64,000 nucleotides of DNA from Pseudoduganella umbonata (GCF_014192225.1 NZ_JACHXS010000012.1:186001-250000), one strand, 5' to 3'; positions 46,291 through 55,456 are shown, numbered from the stretch's first letter. Notes: generated by a model from the letters alone, not told the origin. A program made the numbers and translations.

Positions 46291-48234
46291 ATGAGCCAGA
46301 CGAAGCCCACCGATCCGCACGAAGCCAGCGCGCATGCCGCTCCACAGCACGCCAGCCAGTTCGCGCTGCTCGGGCAGCGCCGTTTCGCGCCGTTCTTCTG
46401 GACCCAGTTCCTGGGCGCCTTCAACGACAACCTGTTCAAGACGGCGCTGATCGTCGTGCTCACGTTCGATGCCGCCAGCTGGACGACCCTGTCGCCGTCG
46501 ATGGTGACGAATCTGATCCCAGGCCTGTTCATCCTGCCCTACGTGCTGTTCTCGGCGACTTCCGGCCAGATCGCCGAGAAATTCGAGAAAGCGCGGCTGG
46601 TGCGCTTCATCAAGTGGGCCGAAATCGCCATCATGGGCATCGCCGCGCTGGGCTGGATGACGCACAGCCTTTGGCTGCTGGTGCTGGCGATCTTCGCGAT
46701 GGGCACGCACTCCACGCTGTTCGGCCCCGTCAAATACTCGTACATGCCGCAGCAGCTGAAGCCCGAGGAACTCACCGGCGGCAACGGCATGGTGGAGATG
46801 GGCACCTTCGTCGGCATCCTGCTGGGGCAGGTGTTCGGCGACGTGCTGGTGATGCACGCATCGCTGGGCATCCCCGTGGTGGCCGCCGGCACCGTCGGCT
46901 TCGCGGTACTCGGGCTGCTGGCCAGTTACCGGATTCCCGTAACGCCGGCACCGGCGCCGGACTTGCGGATCGCCTGGAACCCGTTCACGGAAACGGTGCG
47001 CAACCTGAAGTACTCGGCCGGCAACCGCACGGTGTTCCTGTCGATGCTGGGCAATTCCTGGTTCTGGTTCTACGGCGCGATGGTGCTGGCGCAGTTTCCG
47101 GTGTACGCGATGACGTACCTGAAGGGCGATCACAGCGTGTTCGTGCTGCTGCTCACCGTGTTCTCGCTGGGGATCGGCGCCGGCTCGCTGCTGTGCGAGA
47201 AGCTTTCCGGCCGCAAGGTGGAAATCGGGCTCGTGCCGTTCGGCTCGATCGGCCTGTCGCTGTTCGGCATCGACCTGTACTTCGCCAGCCAGGGCTACGT
47301 CGTGCCCGCGGCGGCCACGGTCGACGCACTCGGCATGCTGGCGCAGCCGGGCAGCTGGCGCATCCTGTTCGACGTGGTGATGATCGGCGTGTTCGGCGGC
47401 TTCTTCATCGTGCCGCTGTTCGCACTGATCCAGCTGCGCTGCGATCCGAAGCACCTGTCGCGCACGATCGCCGGCATGAACATCCTGAACGCGCTGTTCA
47501 TGGTGGCAGCGGCCGGCGTGGCGATCCTGCTGCTGGGCCAGGGCCTCACGATCCCCGAGCTGTTCCTGGCCACCGCCATCATGAACGGCATCGTCGCCGC
47601 CTACATCTTCTCCCTGGTGCCAGAGTTCCTGATGCGCTTCCTGGCCTGGCTGCTGATCCACACGGTGCACAAGGTGAAGGTGATCGAGGCAGGCCGCATT
47701 CCCGAGCACGGCGCCGCGGTCCTGGTCTGCAACCACGTCAGCTATGTCGATGCGATCGTGATCATGGCGGCAAGCCCGCGGCCGATCCGCTTCGTGATGG
47801 ACCACCGCATCTTCGGCACGCCGCTGCTGGGCTGGATCTTTCGCACCGCGAAGGCCATCCCGATCGCGCCGGCCAAGGAAGACCCGTGGCTGCTGGAGAA
47901 ATCCTACGTGGATATCGCCCACGCGCTGCACGAGGGGGAGCTGGTGTGCATCTTTCCCGAAGGTCGCCTGACGACGACCGGCGAAATGAACGAGTTCAAG
48001 GGAGGCATTGCCAAGGTCGTGGAGCGTTCGCAGGTGCCGGTGATCCCGATGGCGCTGCGCGGCCTGTGGGGGCACCTGCTGTCGCGCAGCGAGGGCAACG
48101 TGTTCGAACGCGCGTTCCGCAAGGGCCTGCGTTCGCGGCTCGCGCTGGCGGTGGGCCTGCCGGTGGCGCCGCATGCGGCCACGCCGGAGCGGTTGCAGCA
48201 GGAAGTGCTGGCGCTGCGCGGGGAGTGGAAGTAA
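46291..48234 (+). CDS. MFS transporter-acyltransferase fusion (LplT/PlsC-like)
   Basis: A 647-residue two-part protein. Residues about 25-440 form a 12-helix major facilitator domain like LplT (FFWTQFLGAFNDNLFKTAL, FGPVKYSYMPQQL), which flips lysophospholipids inward. Residues 450-647 form a PlsC-type acyltransferase with HX4D in NHVSYVD and FPEGRLTTTGEMN. In related proteins an acyl-ACP synthetase domain follows; here it is absent and the protein ends after the acyltransferase. It should take up and reacylate lysophospholipids. The start ATG at 46291 (MSQTKPTDPHEA) follows several in-frame ATGs with no better ribosome site. Confidence 0.92.
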   Translation: MSQTKPTDPHEASAHAAPQHASQFALLGQRRFAPFFWTQFLGAFNDNLFKTALIVVLTFDAASWTTLSPSMVTNLIPGLFILPYVLFSATSGQIAEKFEKARLVRFIKWAEIAIMGIAALGWMTHSLWLLVLAIFAMGTHSTLFGPVKYSYMPQQLKPEELTGGNGMVEMGTFVGILLGQVFGDVLVMHASLGIPVVAAGTVGFAVLGLLASYRIPVTPAPAPDLRIAWNPFTETVRNLKYSAGNRTVFLSMLGNSWFWFYGAMVLAQFPVYAMTYLKGDHSVFVLLLTVFSLGIGAGSLLCEKLSGRKVEIGLVPFGSIGLSLFGIDLYFASQGYVVPAAATVDALGMLAQPGSWRILFDVVMIGVFGGFFIVPLFALIQLRCDPKHLSRTIAGMNILNALFMVAAAGVAILLLGQGLTIPELFLATAIMNGIVAAYIFSLVPEFLMRFLAWLLIHTVHKVKVIEAGRIPEHGAAVLVCNHVSYVDAIVIMAASPRPIRFVMDHRIFGTPLLGWIFRTAKAIPIAPAKEDPWLLEKSYVDIAHALHEGELVCIFPEGRLTTTGEMNEFKGGIAKVVERSQVPVIPMALRGLWGHLLSRSEGNVFERAFRKGLRSRLALAVGLPVAPHAATPERLQQEVLALRGEWK

Positions 48235-48277
48235 GGAGCGGAGCCCTATCGGCGGGGCGCAATCGTTAGTGGCCCTA

Positions 48278-48307
48278 CAACTCGTTACAAATACATCACA
48301 CGAGTTG
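48278..48307. repeat. 8-bp inverted repeat before the orphan lipoprotein gene
   Basis: CAACTCGT (48278-48285) and ACGAGTTG (48300-48307) are exact reverse complements separated by 14 bases, 58 bases upstream of the next ATG. It could be an operator or the terminator stem of the previous gene, although no T-run follows. Confidence 0.5.
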
Positions 48308-48364
48308 CACATTCCTTTCTAAAATGTTGCCTTCCGTTCCCCTGCACAGAAAAGAGACGAATCA

Positions 48365-49135
48365 ATGACCCGTACCTGGAAAGCCGCTTTGTCGGTAGCG
48401 ACCCTGGCCCTGCTGGCCGCCTGCGGCGGCGATGACGACGAGCCGGCGGGCACCTCCACCGGCGGCACCGGCACCGCCTACTCGATGGTGCAGACGCAGG
48501 ACTTCAAGGTGGATGCCAGCGGCTGGACCGGCGAGTCGAGCGACTACACGACCGATACCGCACCGGCCAACGTCGTGTTCGAACTGCGCGACATCAGCAG
48601 CCTCGGCGCCGCGTACAAGGACAGCAAGGCTTATTACGTCAGCGGCACCAACCGCAGCGACGACCTGCTGCTGTACGTGAAGAAGCAGTTCACCGGCCTG
48701 GTGGCGAATACCGAATACACGTTCGCCGTCACGTCGATGAACTTCCTCAGCAACGCGCATTCCGGCTGCATGGGCGTCGGTGGCGCGCCGGGCGAATCGG
48801 TGTGGGTGATCGCGGCGGCGTCGGCCACCGAACCGAAAGCGGTCACCACCAACGGCGACACCCGCCTGAACATCGACCACGGCAACCAGGCCGCGCCGGG
48901 TGCCGCCTCGATGATGCTGGGCAATATCGCCAACGGCCTGCCATGCGACGGCTCGGCCACCTACGCCTCGAAACTGGTGCGCAACACCACCGGCATCCGC
49001 GTCAAGACCGATGCGGAAGGCAAGGTCTGGGTCCTGCTCGGCATCGACTCCGGCTTCGAAGCTACCACCAGCGTCTACCTGCAGAATGTGACGATGACGT
49101 TCGTACCCTACGTGGCACCAACGACGACGACCTGA
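48365..49135 (+). CDS. Secreted lipoprotein of unknown function
   Basis: A 256-residue lipoprotein: signal MTRTWKAALSVATLALLAAC with lipobox LAAC, followed at once by GGDDDEPAG and a Thr/Gly-rich linker, then a beta-rich domain of about 215 residues (FTGLVANTEYTFAVTSMNFLSN looks like a beta-sandwich strand pattern; shown here in part as NTEYTFAVTSMNFLSN). Two cysteines in HSGCMGVG and GLPCDGS might pair. I do not recognise the family. A GAAAAGAGACG ribosome region precedes the ATG and a strong terminator follows. Confidence 0.8.
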   Translation: MTRTWKAALSVATLALLAACGGDDDEPAGTSTGGTGTAYSMVQTQDFKVDASGWTGESSDYTTDTAPANVVFELRDISSLGAAYKDSKAYYVSGTNRSDDLLLYVKKQFTGLVANTEYTFAVTSMNFLSNAHSGCMGVGGAPGESVWVIAAASATEPKAVTTNGDTRLNIDHGNQAAPGAASMMLGNIANGLPCDGSATYASKLVRNTTGIRVKTDAEGKVWVLLGIDSGFEATTSVYLQNVTMTFVPYVAPTTTT

Positions 49136-49149
49136 TTGTCCTTTCGTCA

Positions 49150-49186
49150 AAAGCCTCCCCGCCATGCGGCCGGGAGGCTTTTTTAT
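49150..49186 (+). terminator. Rho-independent terminator after the orphan lipoprotein
   Basis: AAGCCTCCC and GGGAGGCTT pair around a 12-base loop and are followed by TTTTATTTT, 15 bases after the lipoprotein stop. Confidence 0.9.
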
Positions 49187-49200
49187 TTTGCGCTCCACTT

Positions 49201-49266
49201 ACTGCTGAGCTGGTCTCAAAACAACGCACCGTGCAGCAAGGGGACTGTCCCCGATTTTTGGCAACA
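49201..49266 (+). repeat. Dispersed repeat, copy 1 (GAGCTGGT...GGGGACTGTCCCC)
   Basis: Begins ACTGCTGAGCTGGTCT, passes through CAAAACAAC and ends in GGGGACTGTCCCCGA followed by TTTTTGGCAAC. The same order recurs at 49341-49395. The GGGGACTGTCCCC core and T-run tail match the right arm of the perfect palindrome at 13154-13210. Confidence 0.8.
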
Positions 49267-49340
49267 CTTCGCTATCGTCCCCATTAATCACCGATAGCCG
49301 AGCATGCAAAGTATTCGACGAAGTTTGTTCCTCCATGGTA

Positions 49341-49395
49341 ACTGTTGAGCTGGTTTGAAACCAACAGCAGGGACTGTCCCCGATTTTTGGCAACA
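49341..49395 (+). repeat. Dispersed repeat, copy 2 (GAGCTGGT...GGGACTGTCCCC)
   Basis: ACTGTTGAGCTGGTTT, then GAAACCAAC and GGGACTGTCCCCGA with TTTTTGGCAAC. It is a shorter direct repeat of the copy at 49201, missing 11 bases in the middle, and lies 140 bases from it in the same orientation. Confidence 0.8.
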
Positions 49396-49470
49396 GATGT
49401 CAGCGCTCCATGTTAGCGCTCACTAATGCTGACTCCAAAGTCAGTTAATGCGAAATTTGCCGGAATGTAT

Positions 49471-49490
49471 TAGAATGATCGTTCATTCTA
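49471..49490. promoter_or_regulatory. Palindromic TetR-type operator before the RND efflux operon
   Basis: TAGAATGATCGTTCATTCTA has perfect 8-base arms around TCGT. The AATGA-N4-TCATT core is typical of operators of AcrR/TetR-family repressors. It lies 36 bases before the ATG of the adaptor gene, where a bound repressor would block the promoter. The TetR gene at 56076 is the nearest candidate. Confidence 0.75.
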
Positions 49491-49526
49491 CCGAGCATCC
49501 CCTCAAAACCAGAAGGTTCAGTCTTT

Positions 49527-50738
49527 ATGAACAACACGCTCTCCCGCCCGCCGCTGCGTTCGGCCGGCATCCTTTTCCTCGCATGCGCGGCGGCGCTGAC
49601 CGCCGGCTGCGACTCCGACAAGCAACAGCAAGCCGGCGCGCCGGGCGGCAAGATGCCGCCGCCGCAGGTGGCCGTGTACACCGTGAAGCAGGAAGCTCTG
49701 CCGGTGGTGACGGAGCTGCCGGGCCGCACGTCCGCGTTCCAGATCGCCGAAGTGCGCCCGCAGGTGGCCGGCATCGTGCAGAAGCGCCTGTTCACGGAAG
49801 GGGCCGACGTCAAGGCCGGCACCCAGCTGTACCAGATCGACCCGGCCACCTACCAGGCCACGTTCAGCGCCGCCAAGGCCGCGCTGGCGCGCGCCGAGGC
49901 GAACCTGCTGACGGCCGGCCCGAAAGTGAAGCGCTACAAGGAACTGGTGGAAATCGAGGGCGTGAGCCGCCAGGATTACGACGACGCGGTAGCCGCCGAA
50001 GCCCAGGCGCGCGCGGACGTGGAATCGGCCAGGGCGCAATTGCAGACGGCGCGCATTAACGTCGGATACACCAAGGTGCAGGCGCCGATCTCGGGCCGCA
50101 TCGGCCGCTCGAACGTGACCGCGGGCGCGCTGGTGACGGCCGGCCAGGAAACCGCACTGACCACCGTGCAGCAGCTGGACCCGATCTATGTCGACGTGAC
50201 CCAGTCGAGCGAAGACCTGCTGCGCCTGAAGAAATCGCTGGAAGGCGGCGGCGTGAAGAAAGCCGAAGGCAAGGTCACGTTGCGGCTGGCCGACGGTTCG
50301 ACGTATGCGCAGGCAGGCAAGCTGCAGTTCGCCGACGTGGCCGTGGACCCGGGCACCGGCAACGTCACGCTGCGCGCGCTGTTCCCGAACCCGAAGCATG
50401 ACCTGCTGCCGGGCATGTTCGTGCGCGCCGTCGTCGAAAACGGCGTGAACGAGCAAGCCATCGCCGTGCCGCAGCAGGGTGTGACGCGCAACCAGAAAGG
50501 CGAAGCGACCGCGCTGGTGCTGAACCAGCAGGGCATCGTCGAGCAGCGCGTGATCGCCACCACCGGCACGCTGGGCGACAGGTGGCTGGTGAAGTCCGGC
50601 CTGGCCGCCGGCGACCGCGTGATCGTCGAGGGCATCCAGAAGGTGAAGCCGGGCGCGCCAGCAGTGGTCGCCGCTCCAGCCGCACCCGCCGCGGCCAGCA
50701 CCGCTGCCGCCAAGCCGGCCGCCGCCGCCGCTCACTAA
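49527..50738 (+). CDS. RND efflux periplasmic adaptor (AcrA/MexA type)
   Basis: A 403-residue membrane-fusion lipoprotein; the lipobox is LTAGC. The lipoyl-like halves are ELPGRTSAFQIAEVRPQVAGIV and TKVQAPISGRIGRSNVTAG (shown in part), with a helical hairpin between them (AALARAEANLL...QARADVESARAQL). The C-terminus is Ala/Pro-rich. It links the inner-membrane pump coded next to the outer-membrane channel. First gene of a three-gene operon; the operator 36 bases upstream suggests repression by a TetR protein and induction by toxic compounds. Confidence 0.95.
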   Translation: MNNTLSRPPLRSAGILFLACAAALTAGCDSDKQQQAGAPGGKMPPPQVAVYTVKQEALPVVTELPGRTSAFQIAEVRPQVAGIVQKRLFTEGADVKAGTQLYQIDPATYQATFSAAKAALARAEANLLTAGPKVKRYKELVEIEGVSRQDYDDAVAAEAQARADVESARAQLQTARINVGYTKVQAPISGRIGRSNVTAGALVTAGQETALTTVQQLDPIYVDVTQSSEDLLRLKKSLEGGGVKKAEGKVTLRLADGSTYAQAGKLQFADVAVDPGTGNVTLRALFPNPKHDLLPGMFVRAVVENGVNEQAIAVPQQGVTRNQKGEATALVLNQQGIVEQRVIATTGTLGDRWLVKSGLAAGDRVIVEGIQKVKPGAPAVVAAPAAPAAASTAAAKPAAAAAH

Positions 50739-50756
50739 GCAAGCAGGAGTCATTCA

Positions 50757-53700
50757 ATGGCAAGATTTTTCATCGATCGTCCCATCTTCGCGTGGGTGAT
50801 CGCCATCGTCATCATGCTCGGGGGCGGTCTCGCGATCTGGAGCCTGCCGATCGCGCAGTATCCAAGCATCGCGCCGCCGTCGATCTCGATTTCCGGTTCG
50901 TATCCGGGCGCGTCCGCGAAAACCGTGGAAGACGCCGTCACGCAGGTCATCGAGCAGAAGATGAAGGGCATCGACGGCCTGCGCTACATGAGTTCCTCGT
51001 CGGACTCCACCGGCGGCATCAGCATCACGCTGACGTTCAAGAGCGGCACCAACCCGGACATCGCCCAGGTGCAGGTGCAGAACAAGCTGCAGCTGGCCAC
51101 GCCGCTGCTGCCGACCGCCGTGACGCAGCAGGGCCTGGTGGTATCGAAAGCCACCAAGAACTTCCTGCTGGTGCTGGGCTTCGTTTCCGAAGACAACAGC
51201 ATGAACCAGGCCGACCTGGGCGACTACGTGGCGGCCAACGTGCTCGACCCGCTGTCGCGCGTGCAGGGCGTGGGCGACGTGACGCTGTTCGGTTCCCAGT
51301 ACGCGATGCGCATCTGGCTCGACCCGACCAAGCTGACCAGCTACCAGCTGACGCCGGCCGACGTGATCACCGCCGTGCAGGCGCAGAACGCCGAAGTCTC
51401 GGCCGGTGAACTGGGCGGCGCGCCCGCCGTGCCGGGCCAGCAGCTGAACGCCACCGTGACGGCGCAAAGCCGCCTGCAGACCGCCGAACAGTTCGGCGCG
51501 ATCCTGCTGAAGACGGAATCCAACGGCGCCACCGTGCACCTGCGCGACGTGGCCAAGATGGAACTGGGCCGCGAGAACTACGCCACGGTGGCACGCTTCA
51601 ACGGCAAGCCGGCCACCGGTATCGCGCTGAAGCTGGCCACCGGCGCCAACGCCCTCGATACCGCCAAGGCCGTCGAAGCCAAGGTCGAGGAGATGAGCAA
51701 GCTGTTCCCGAAAGGGATGAAGGCGGTGGTTGCCTTCGACACCACGCCGTTCGTCGAGCTGTCGATCGAGGAAGTGGTCAAGACGCTGGCCGAGGCCATC
51801 GTGCTGGTGTTCCTCGTCATGTACCTGTTCCTGCAGAACTTCCGCGCCACGCTGATCCCGACGATGGCGGTGCCGGTGGTGCTGCTGGGTACCTTCGCCG
51901 TGCTGTCGGCGCTGGGCTATTCCATCAATACGCTGACGATGTTCGCCATGGTCCTGGCCATCGGCCTGCTGGTCGACGATGCGATCGTGGTGGTGGAAAA
52001 CGTCGAGCGCGTGATGACCGAAGAAGGCCTGTCGCCGAAAGAGGCGACGAAGAAATCGATGGGCCAGATCTCCGGCGCGCTGGTGGGTATCGCGATGGTG
52101 CTGTCCGCCGTGTTCGTGCCGATGGCATTCTTCGGCGGTTCGACCGGCGTGATCTACCGCCAGTTCTCGATCACGATCGTGTCGGCCATGGTGCTGTCCG
52201 TGCTGGTGGCGATGATCTTCACGCCGGCGCTGTGCGCCACGTTCCTGAAGCCGGTGGAGAAGGGCCATCACCTGACCAACCGCGGCTTCTTCGGCTGGTT
52301 CAACCGCACGTTCGAGAAGAGCACCGACAAGTACCAGGGCGTGGTGGCAGGCATGATCCGCCGCCGTGCGCCGTCGATGATCCTCTATGCCGTGCTGCTG
52401 GCCGTGCTGGCCGTGGTGTTCATGCGCCTGCCGACGTCGTTCCTGCCGGAAGAAGACCAGGGCGTGCTGTTCACGCAGATCCAGCTGCCGACCGGCGCCA
52501 CGCAGGAACGCACGCTGAAGACGATCGAGAAGGTCGAGGACTACTTCATGAACCAGGAAAAGGCCAACGTCGCTTCCGTGTTCGCGGTGGCCGGCTTCTC
52601 GTTCGGCGGCAATGGCCAGAACACCGGTATCGCGTTCGTGCGGATGAAGGACTGGTCCGAACGTTCGGGCAAGGAAAACAAGGTCAGCGCAATCGCCGGC
52701 CGCGCCATGGGCGCGCTGATGCAGCTGCGCGATTCGATGGTGTTCTCGTTCGCACCGCCGGCCGTGATCGAACTGGGTAACGCCTCCGGCTTCGACCTGC
52801 AGCTGCAGGACGTGGGCGGCGTGGGCCACACGGCACTGATGGCGGCGCGTAACCAGCTGCTCGGCATGGCCGCGCAGAACAAGGCGCTGGTGGGCGTGCG
52901 CCCGAACGGCCAGGAAGATACGCCGCAGTACAAGGTGACGATCGACCAGCAGAAGGCGACGGCGCTGGGCCTGGCCGTGGCCGACGTGAACCGCGTGCTG
53001 TCGGTGGGCTGGGGTTCGTCGTACGTGAACGACTTCATCGATCGCGGCCGCGTGAAGAAGGTGTTCATGCAGGGCCAGCCCGATTCGCGCATGGTGCCGG
53101 AAGACCTGGCCAAGTGGTTCGTGCGGAACAATGCCGGCGAGATGGTGCCGTTCTCCGCCTTCGCCACCGGCGAGTGGATCTATGCGTCGCCGCGCCTGGA
53201 GCGCTACAACGGCCTGTCGTCCGTGAACATCCAGGGCAGCCCGGCGCCGGGCGTGAGCTCCGGCGCGGCCATGGCCGAAGTGGAAAAGATGATCGCGCAA
53301 CTGCCGCCGGGCATCGGCTACGAATGGACCGGCCTGTCGGTGGAGGAACGCGAATCCGGTTCGCAGACGCCGATGCTGTACACGATTTCGATCCTGATCG
53401 TGTTCCTGTGTCTGGCCGCGCTGTATGAAAGCTGGTCGGTGCCGTTCTCCGTGCTGCTGGTGATCCCGCTGGGCATCATCGGTACCGTGATCGCCACCTG
53501 GGGCTTCCACCTGGCGAACGACGTGTACTTCCAGGTCGGTCTGCTGACCGTGGTCGGCCTGGCGGCGAAGAACGCGATCCTGATCGTGGAATTCGCCAAG
53601 GAACTGCAGGAAGGCGGCATGGACGTGCGCGAAGCCACGCTGCAAGCGGTCAAGCTGCGCCTGCGCCCGATCCTGATGACGTCGATCGCCTTCGGCCTGG

Positions 53701-53897
53701 GCGTGCTGCCGCTGGCCCTGGCGAGCGGTGCCGGCTCCGGCAGCCAGAACGCGATCGGCGTGGGCGTGCTGGGCGGGATGTTGTCGGCCACGTTCCTCGG
53801 CATCTTCTTCGTGCCGGTGTTCTTCGTGATGGTGCGCAGCATGTTCAAATCCAGGAACCAGCCGGCCGCCGATACGATTGTGAAGGAAGCACATTAA
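50757..53897 (+). CDS. RND efflux permease (AcrB/MexB, HAE1 type)
   Basis: A 1046-residue proton-driven drug exporter of the HAE1 family. Hallmarks: N-terminus MARFFIDRPIFAWVIAI, the proton-relay aspartates in LLVDDAIVVVENVERVM (TM4), the relay lysine in GLAAKNAILIVEFAKE (TM10), and the two repeated 6-helix halves with large periplasmic loops. Length matches AcrB (1049). It starts 18 bases after the adaptor with AGCAGGAG as ribosome site. Substrates are likely to be hydrophobic drugs, dyes, detergents or aromatic compounds. Confidence 0.97.
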   Translation: MARFFIDRPIFAWVIAIVIMLGGGLAIWSLPIAQYPSIAPPSISISGSYPGASAKTVEDAVTQVIEQKMKGIDGLRYMSSSSDSTGGISITLTFKSGTNPDIAQVQVQNKLQLATPLLPTAVTQQGLVVSKATKNFLLVLGFVSEDNSMNQADLGDYVAANVLDPLSRVQGVGDVTLFGSQYAMRIWLDPTKLTSYQLTPADVITAVQAQNAEVSAGELGGAPAVPGQQLNATVTAQSRLQTAEQFGAILLKTESNGATVHLRDVAKMELGRENYATVARFNGKPATGIALKLATGANALDTAKAVEAKVEEMSKLFPKGMKAVVAFDTTPFVELSIEEVVKTLAEAIVLVFLVMYLFLQNFRATLIPTMAVPVVLLGTFAVLSALGYSINTLTMFAMVLAIGLLVDDAIVVVENVERVMTEEGLSPKEATKKSMGQISGALVGIAMVLSAVFVPMAFFGGSTGVIYRQFSITIVSAMVLSVLVAMIFTPALCATFLKPVEKGHHLTNRGFFGWFNRTFEKSTDKYQGVVAGMIRRRAPSMILYAVLLAVLAVVFMRLPTSFLPEEDQGVLFTQIQLPTGATQERTLKTIEKVEDYFMNQEKANVASVFAVAGFSFGGNGQNTGIAFVRMKDWSERSGKENKVSAIAGRAMGALMQLRDSMVFSFAPPAVIELGNASGFDLQLQDVGGVGHTALMAARNQLLGMAAQNKALVGVRPNGQEDTPQYKVTIDQQKATALGLAVADVNRVLSVGWGSSYVNDFIDRGRVKKVFMQGQPDSRMVPEDLAKWFVRNNAGEMVPFSAFATGEWIYASPRLERYNGLSSVNIQGSPAPGVSSGAAMAEVEKMIAQLPPGIGYEWTGLSVEERESGSQTPMLYTISILIVFLCLAALYESWSVPFSVLLVIPLGIIGTVIATWGFHLANDVYFQVGLLTVVGLAAKNAILIVEFAKELQEGGMDVREATLQAVKLRLRPILMTSIAFGLGVLPLALASGAGSGSQNAIGVGVLGGMLSATFLGIFFVPVFFVMVRSMFKSRNQPAADTIVKEAH

Positions 53898-53898
53898 T

Positions 53899-55311
53899 AT
53901 GACCAAGACCTTGATTACCCTGGCCGTGACGGCACTGCTGGCCGGCTGCAGCCTGGCGCCCACGTACGAGCGCCCGGCGGCGCCGGTGACGCCGGCGTGG
54001 CCGCAGGGCGACGCCTATCAGCCAACCGCGGCATCGACCGCGGACGGCAAGCAGGCCTACGACGTGCAATGGCGCGAGTTCATCGCCGACGAGCAGTTGG
54101 AAAAGCTGGTCGAACTGGCGCTGGCCAATAACCGCGACCTGCGCGTCTCGATCCTCAATATCGAAGCCGCGCGCGCCCAGTATGGCGTGCAGCGCGCCGA
54201 CCGCGTGCCGGGCCTGAACGCCAGCGTGGGCCAGACGGCCCAGCGCGTGCCGGACAACCTGTCCGCCACCGGCGACGGCTACATCACGCGCCAGTACACG
54301 GCAGGCCTGGGCATCCCGGCCTTCGAGCTGGACTTCTTCGGCCGCGTGAAGAACCTGTCCGAAGCGGCGCTGCAGCAATACCTGGGCACCGAAGAGGCGC
54401 GCCGTTCGCAGCAGATCAGCCTGGTGGCCGAAGTGGCCAACGCCTGGCTGACGCTGGCGGCCGACCAGGAGCGCCTGCGCCTGGCGCAGGACACGCTGAA
54501 GAGCCAGCAGATCAGTTATGAGCTCAGCAAGCGCCGCTTCGAAGCGGGTGCCACGTCCGGCTTGGACATGTACGAAGCGCAGACCAGCGTGGAAACGGCG
54601 CGCAGCGACGTGGCCGTGTACACCGCCCAGGTGGCGGCCGACCAGAACGCGCTGGCCTTGCTGGCCGGCGCCCCGGTGCCTGCCGAGCTGCTGCCGCAAG
54701 GCACGCTGCAACCGGTCACCCAGCTGGCGGACCTGCCGGCAGGCCTGCCTTCGGACGTGCTGCAGCGCCGGCCGGACGTGCTGGTTGCCGAGCGCACGCT
54801 GCAGGCGAACAATGCCAACATCGGCGTGGCCCGGGCCGCGTTCTTCCCGAGCATCTCGCTGACGGCATCGGCCGGCGCGATGAGTTCGGACCTGTCGAAC
54901 CTGTTCAAGGCAGGCGCCGACACGTGGTCGTTCATGCCGCAACTGAACCTGCCGATCTTCGCGGGCGGCCGCAACCAGGCCAACCTCGACCTGGCGAAAG
55001 CCAACCGCGACATCGCCGTGGCGCAGTATGAAAAGGCGATCCAGTCGGCGTTCCGCGAAGTGTCGGACGCGCTGGCCCAGCGGGGCACGCTGGACGAGCG
55101 CGTGGCATCGCAGGCGGCGCTGGTGGAAGCTTCCGGCAAGAGCTACCGGATCCACGAGCAGCGTTACCAGAAGGGCGCGGAGTCGTACCTGAACGCGCTG
55201 GTCTCGCAGCGCACGCTGTATGCTGCCCAGCAGACGTACATCAGCGCGCGGCTGGCGAAAGCCAGCAACCAGGTCACCCTGTACAAAGTCCTGGGTGGTG
55301 GCTGGCAGTAA
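53899..55311 (+). CDS. Outer-membrane efflux channel lipoprotein (OprM/NodT type)
   Basis: A 470-residue TolC-like lipoprotein with lipobox LAGC, then the repeated coiled OEP domains (RDLRVSILNIEAARAQYGVQ and NRDIAVAQYEKAIQSAFREV). AIPAFELDFFGRV-like and LNLPIFAGGRNQANL segments are typical of the NodT group. It starts one base after the permease stop, completing the tripartite pump. A short inverted repeat follows the stop codon. Confidence 0.95.
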   Translation: MTKTLITLAVTALLAGCSLAPTYERPAAPVTPAWPQGDAYQPTAASTADGKQAYDVQWREFIADEQLEKLVELALANNRDLRVSILNIEAARAQYGVQRADRVPGLNASVGQTAQRVPDNLSATGDGYITRQYTAGLGIPAFELDFFGRVKNLSEAALQQYLGTEEARRSQQISLVAEVANAWLTLAADQERLRLAQDTLKSQQISYELSKRRFEAGATSGLDMYEAQTSVETARSDVAVYTAQVAADQNALALLAGAPVPAELLPQGTLQPVTQLADLPAGLPSDVLQRRPDVLVAERTLQANNANIGVARAAFFPSISLTASAGAMSSDLSNLFKAGADTWSFMPQLNLPIFAGGRNQANLDLAKANRDIAVAQYEKAIQSAFREVSDALAQRGTLDERVASQAALVEASGKSYRIHEQRYQKGAESYLNALVSQRTLYAAQQTYISARLAKASNQVTLYKVLGGGWQ

Positions 55312-55320
55312 CGCCAGCGA

Positions 55321-55350
55321 GCCGTTGCCGAGTTAATACCCGGCAACGGC
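55321..55350 (+). terminator. Hairpin after the efflux operon
   Basis: GCCGTTGCCG and CGGCAACGGC pair perfectly around AGTTAATACC. It begins 10 bases after the channel gene. No T-run follows, so it may protect the mRNA end or work with the adjacent repeat rather than terminate alone. Confidence 0.55.
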
Positions 55351-55357
55351 AGATCGA

Positions 55358-55392
55358 CTGGTGTCTGACCCTCGCGGTCTGACACCGGTTTC
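55358..55392. repeat. Palindromic repeat, GGTGTCGGACACC family, diverged copy
   Basis: CTGGTGTCTGAC and GTCTGACACCGG form an imperfect inverted pair. Sequence and the following GGTTTCC match the repeat at 41662-41758, with T in place of G in the core. Confidence 0.7.
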
Positions 55393-55456
55393 CGATTCGG
55401 GCTAGTGGCGCGTGACCAGGCGTGGCGCACGCGGGACGGCACAGCTGCTGAGTACT

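Noticed and set aside
46081..48312. Long minus-strand frame opposite the MFS-acyltransferase gene
   Set aside because: His/Arg/Gln-rich translation without domains; the plus-strand product is clear.
50754..53963. Very long open frame on the minus strand opposite the RND permease
   Set aside because: It is a by-product of GC-rich codon bias: composition is His/Arg/Gln-rich with no recognisable domain, and the plus strand encodes a complete AcrB-type protein.
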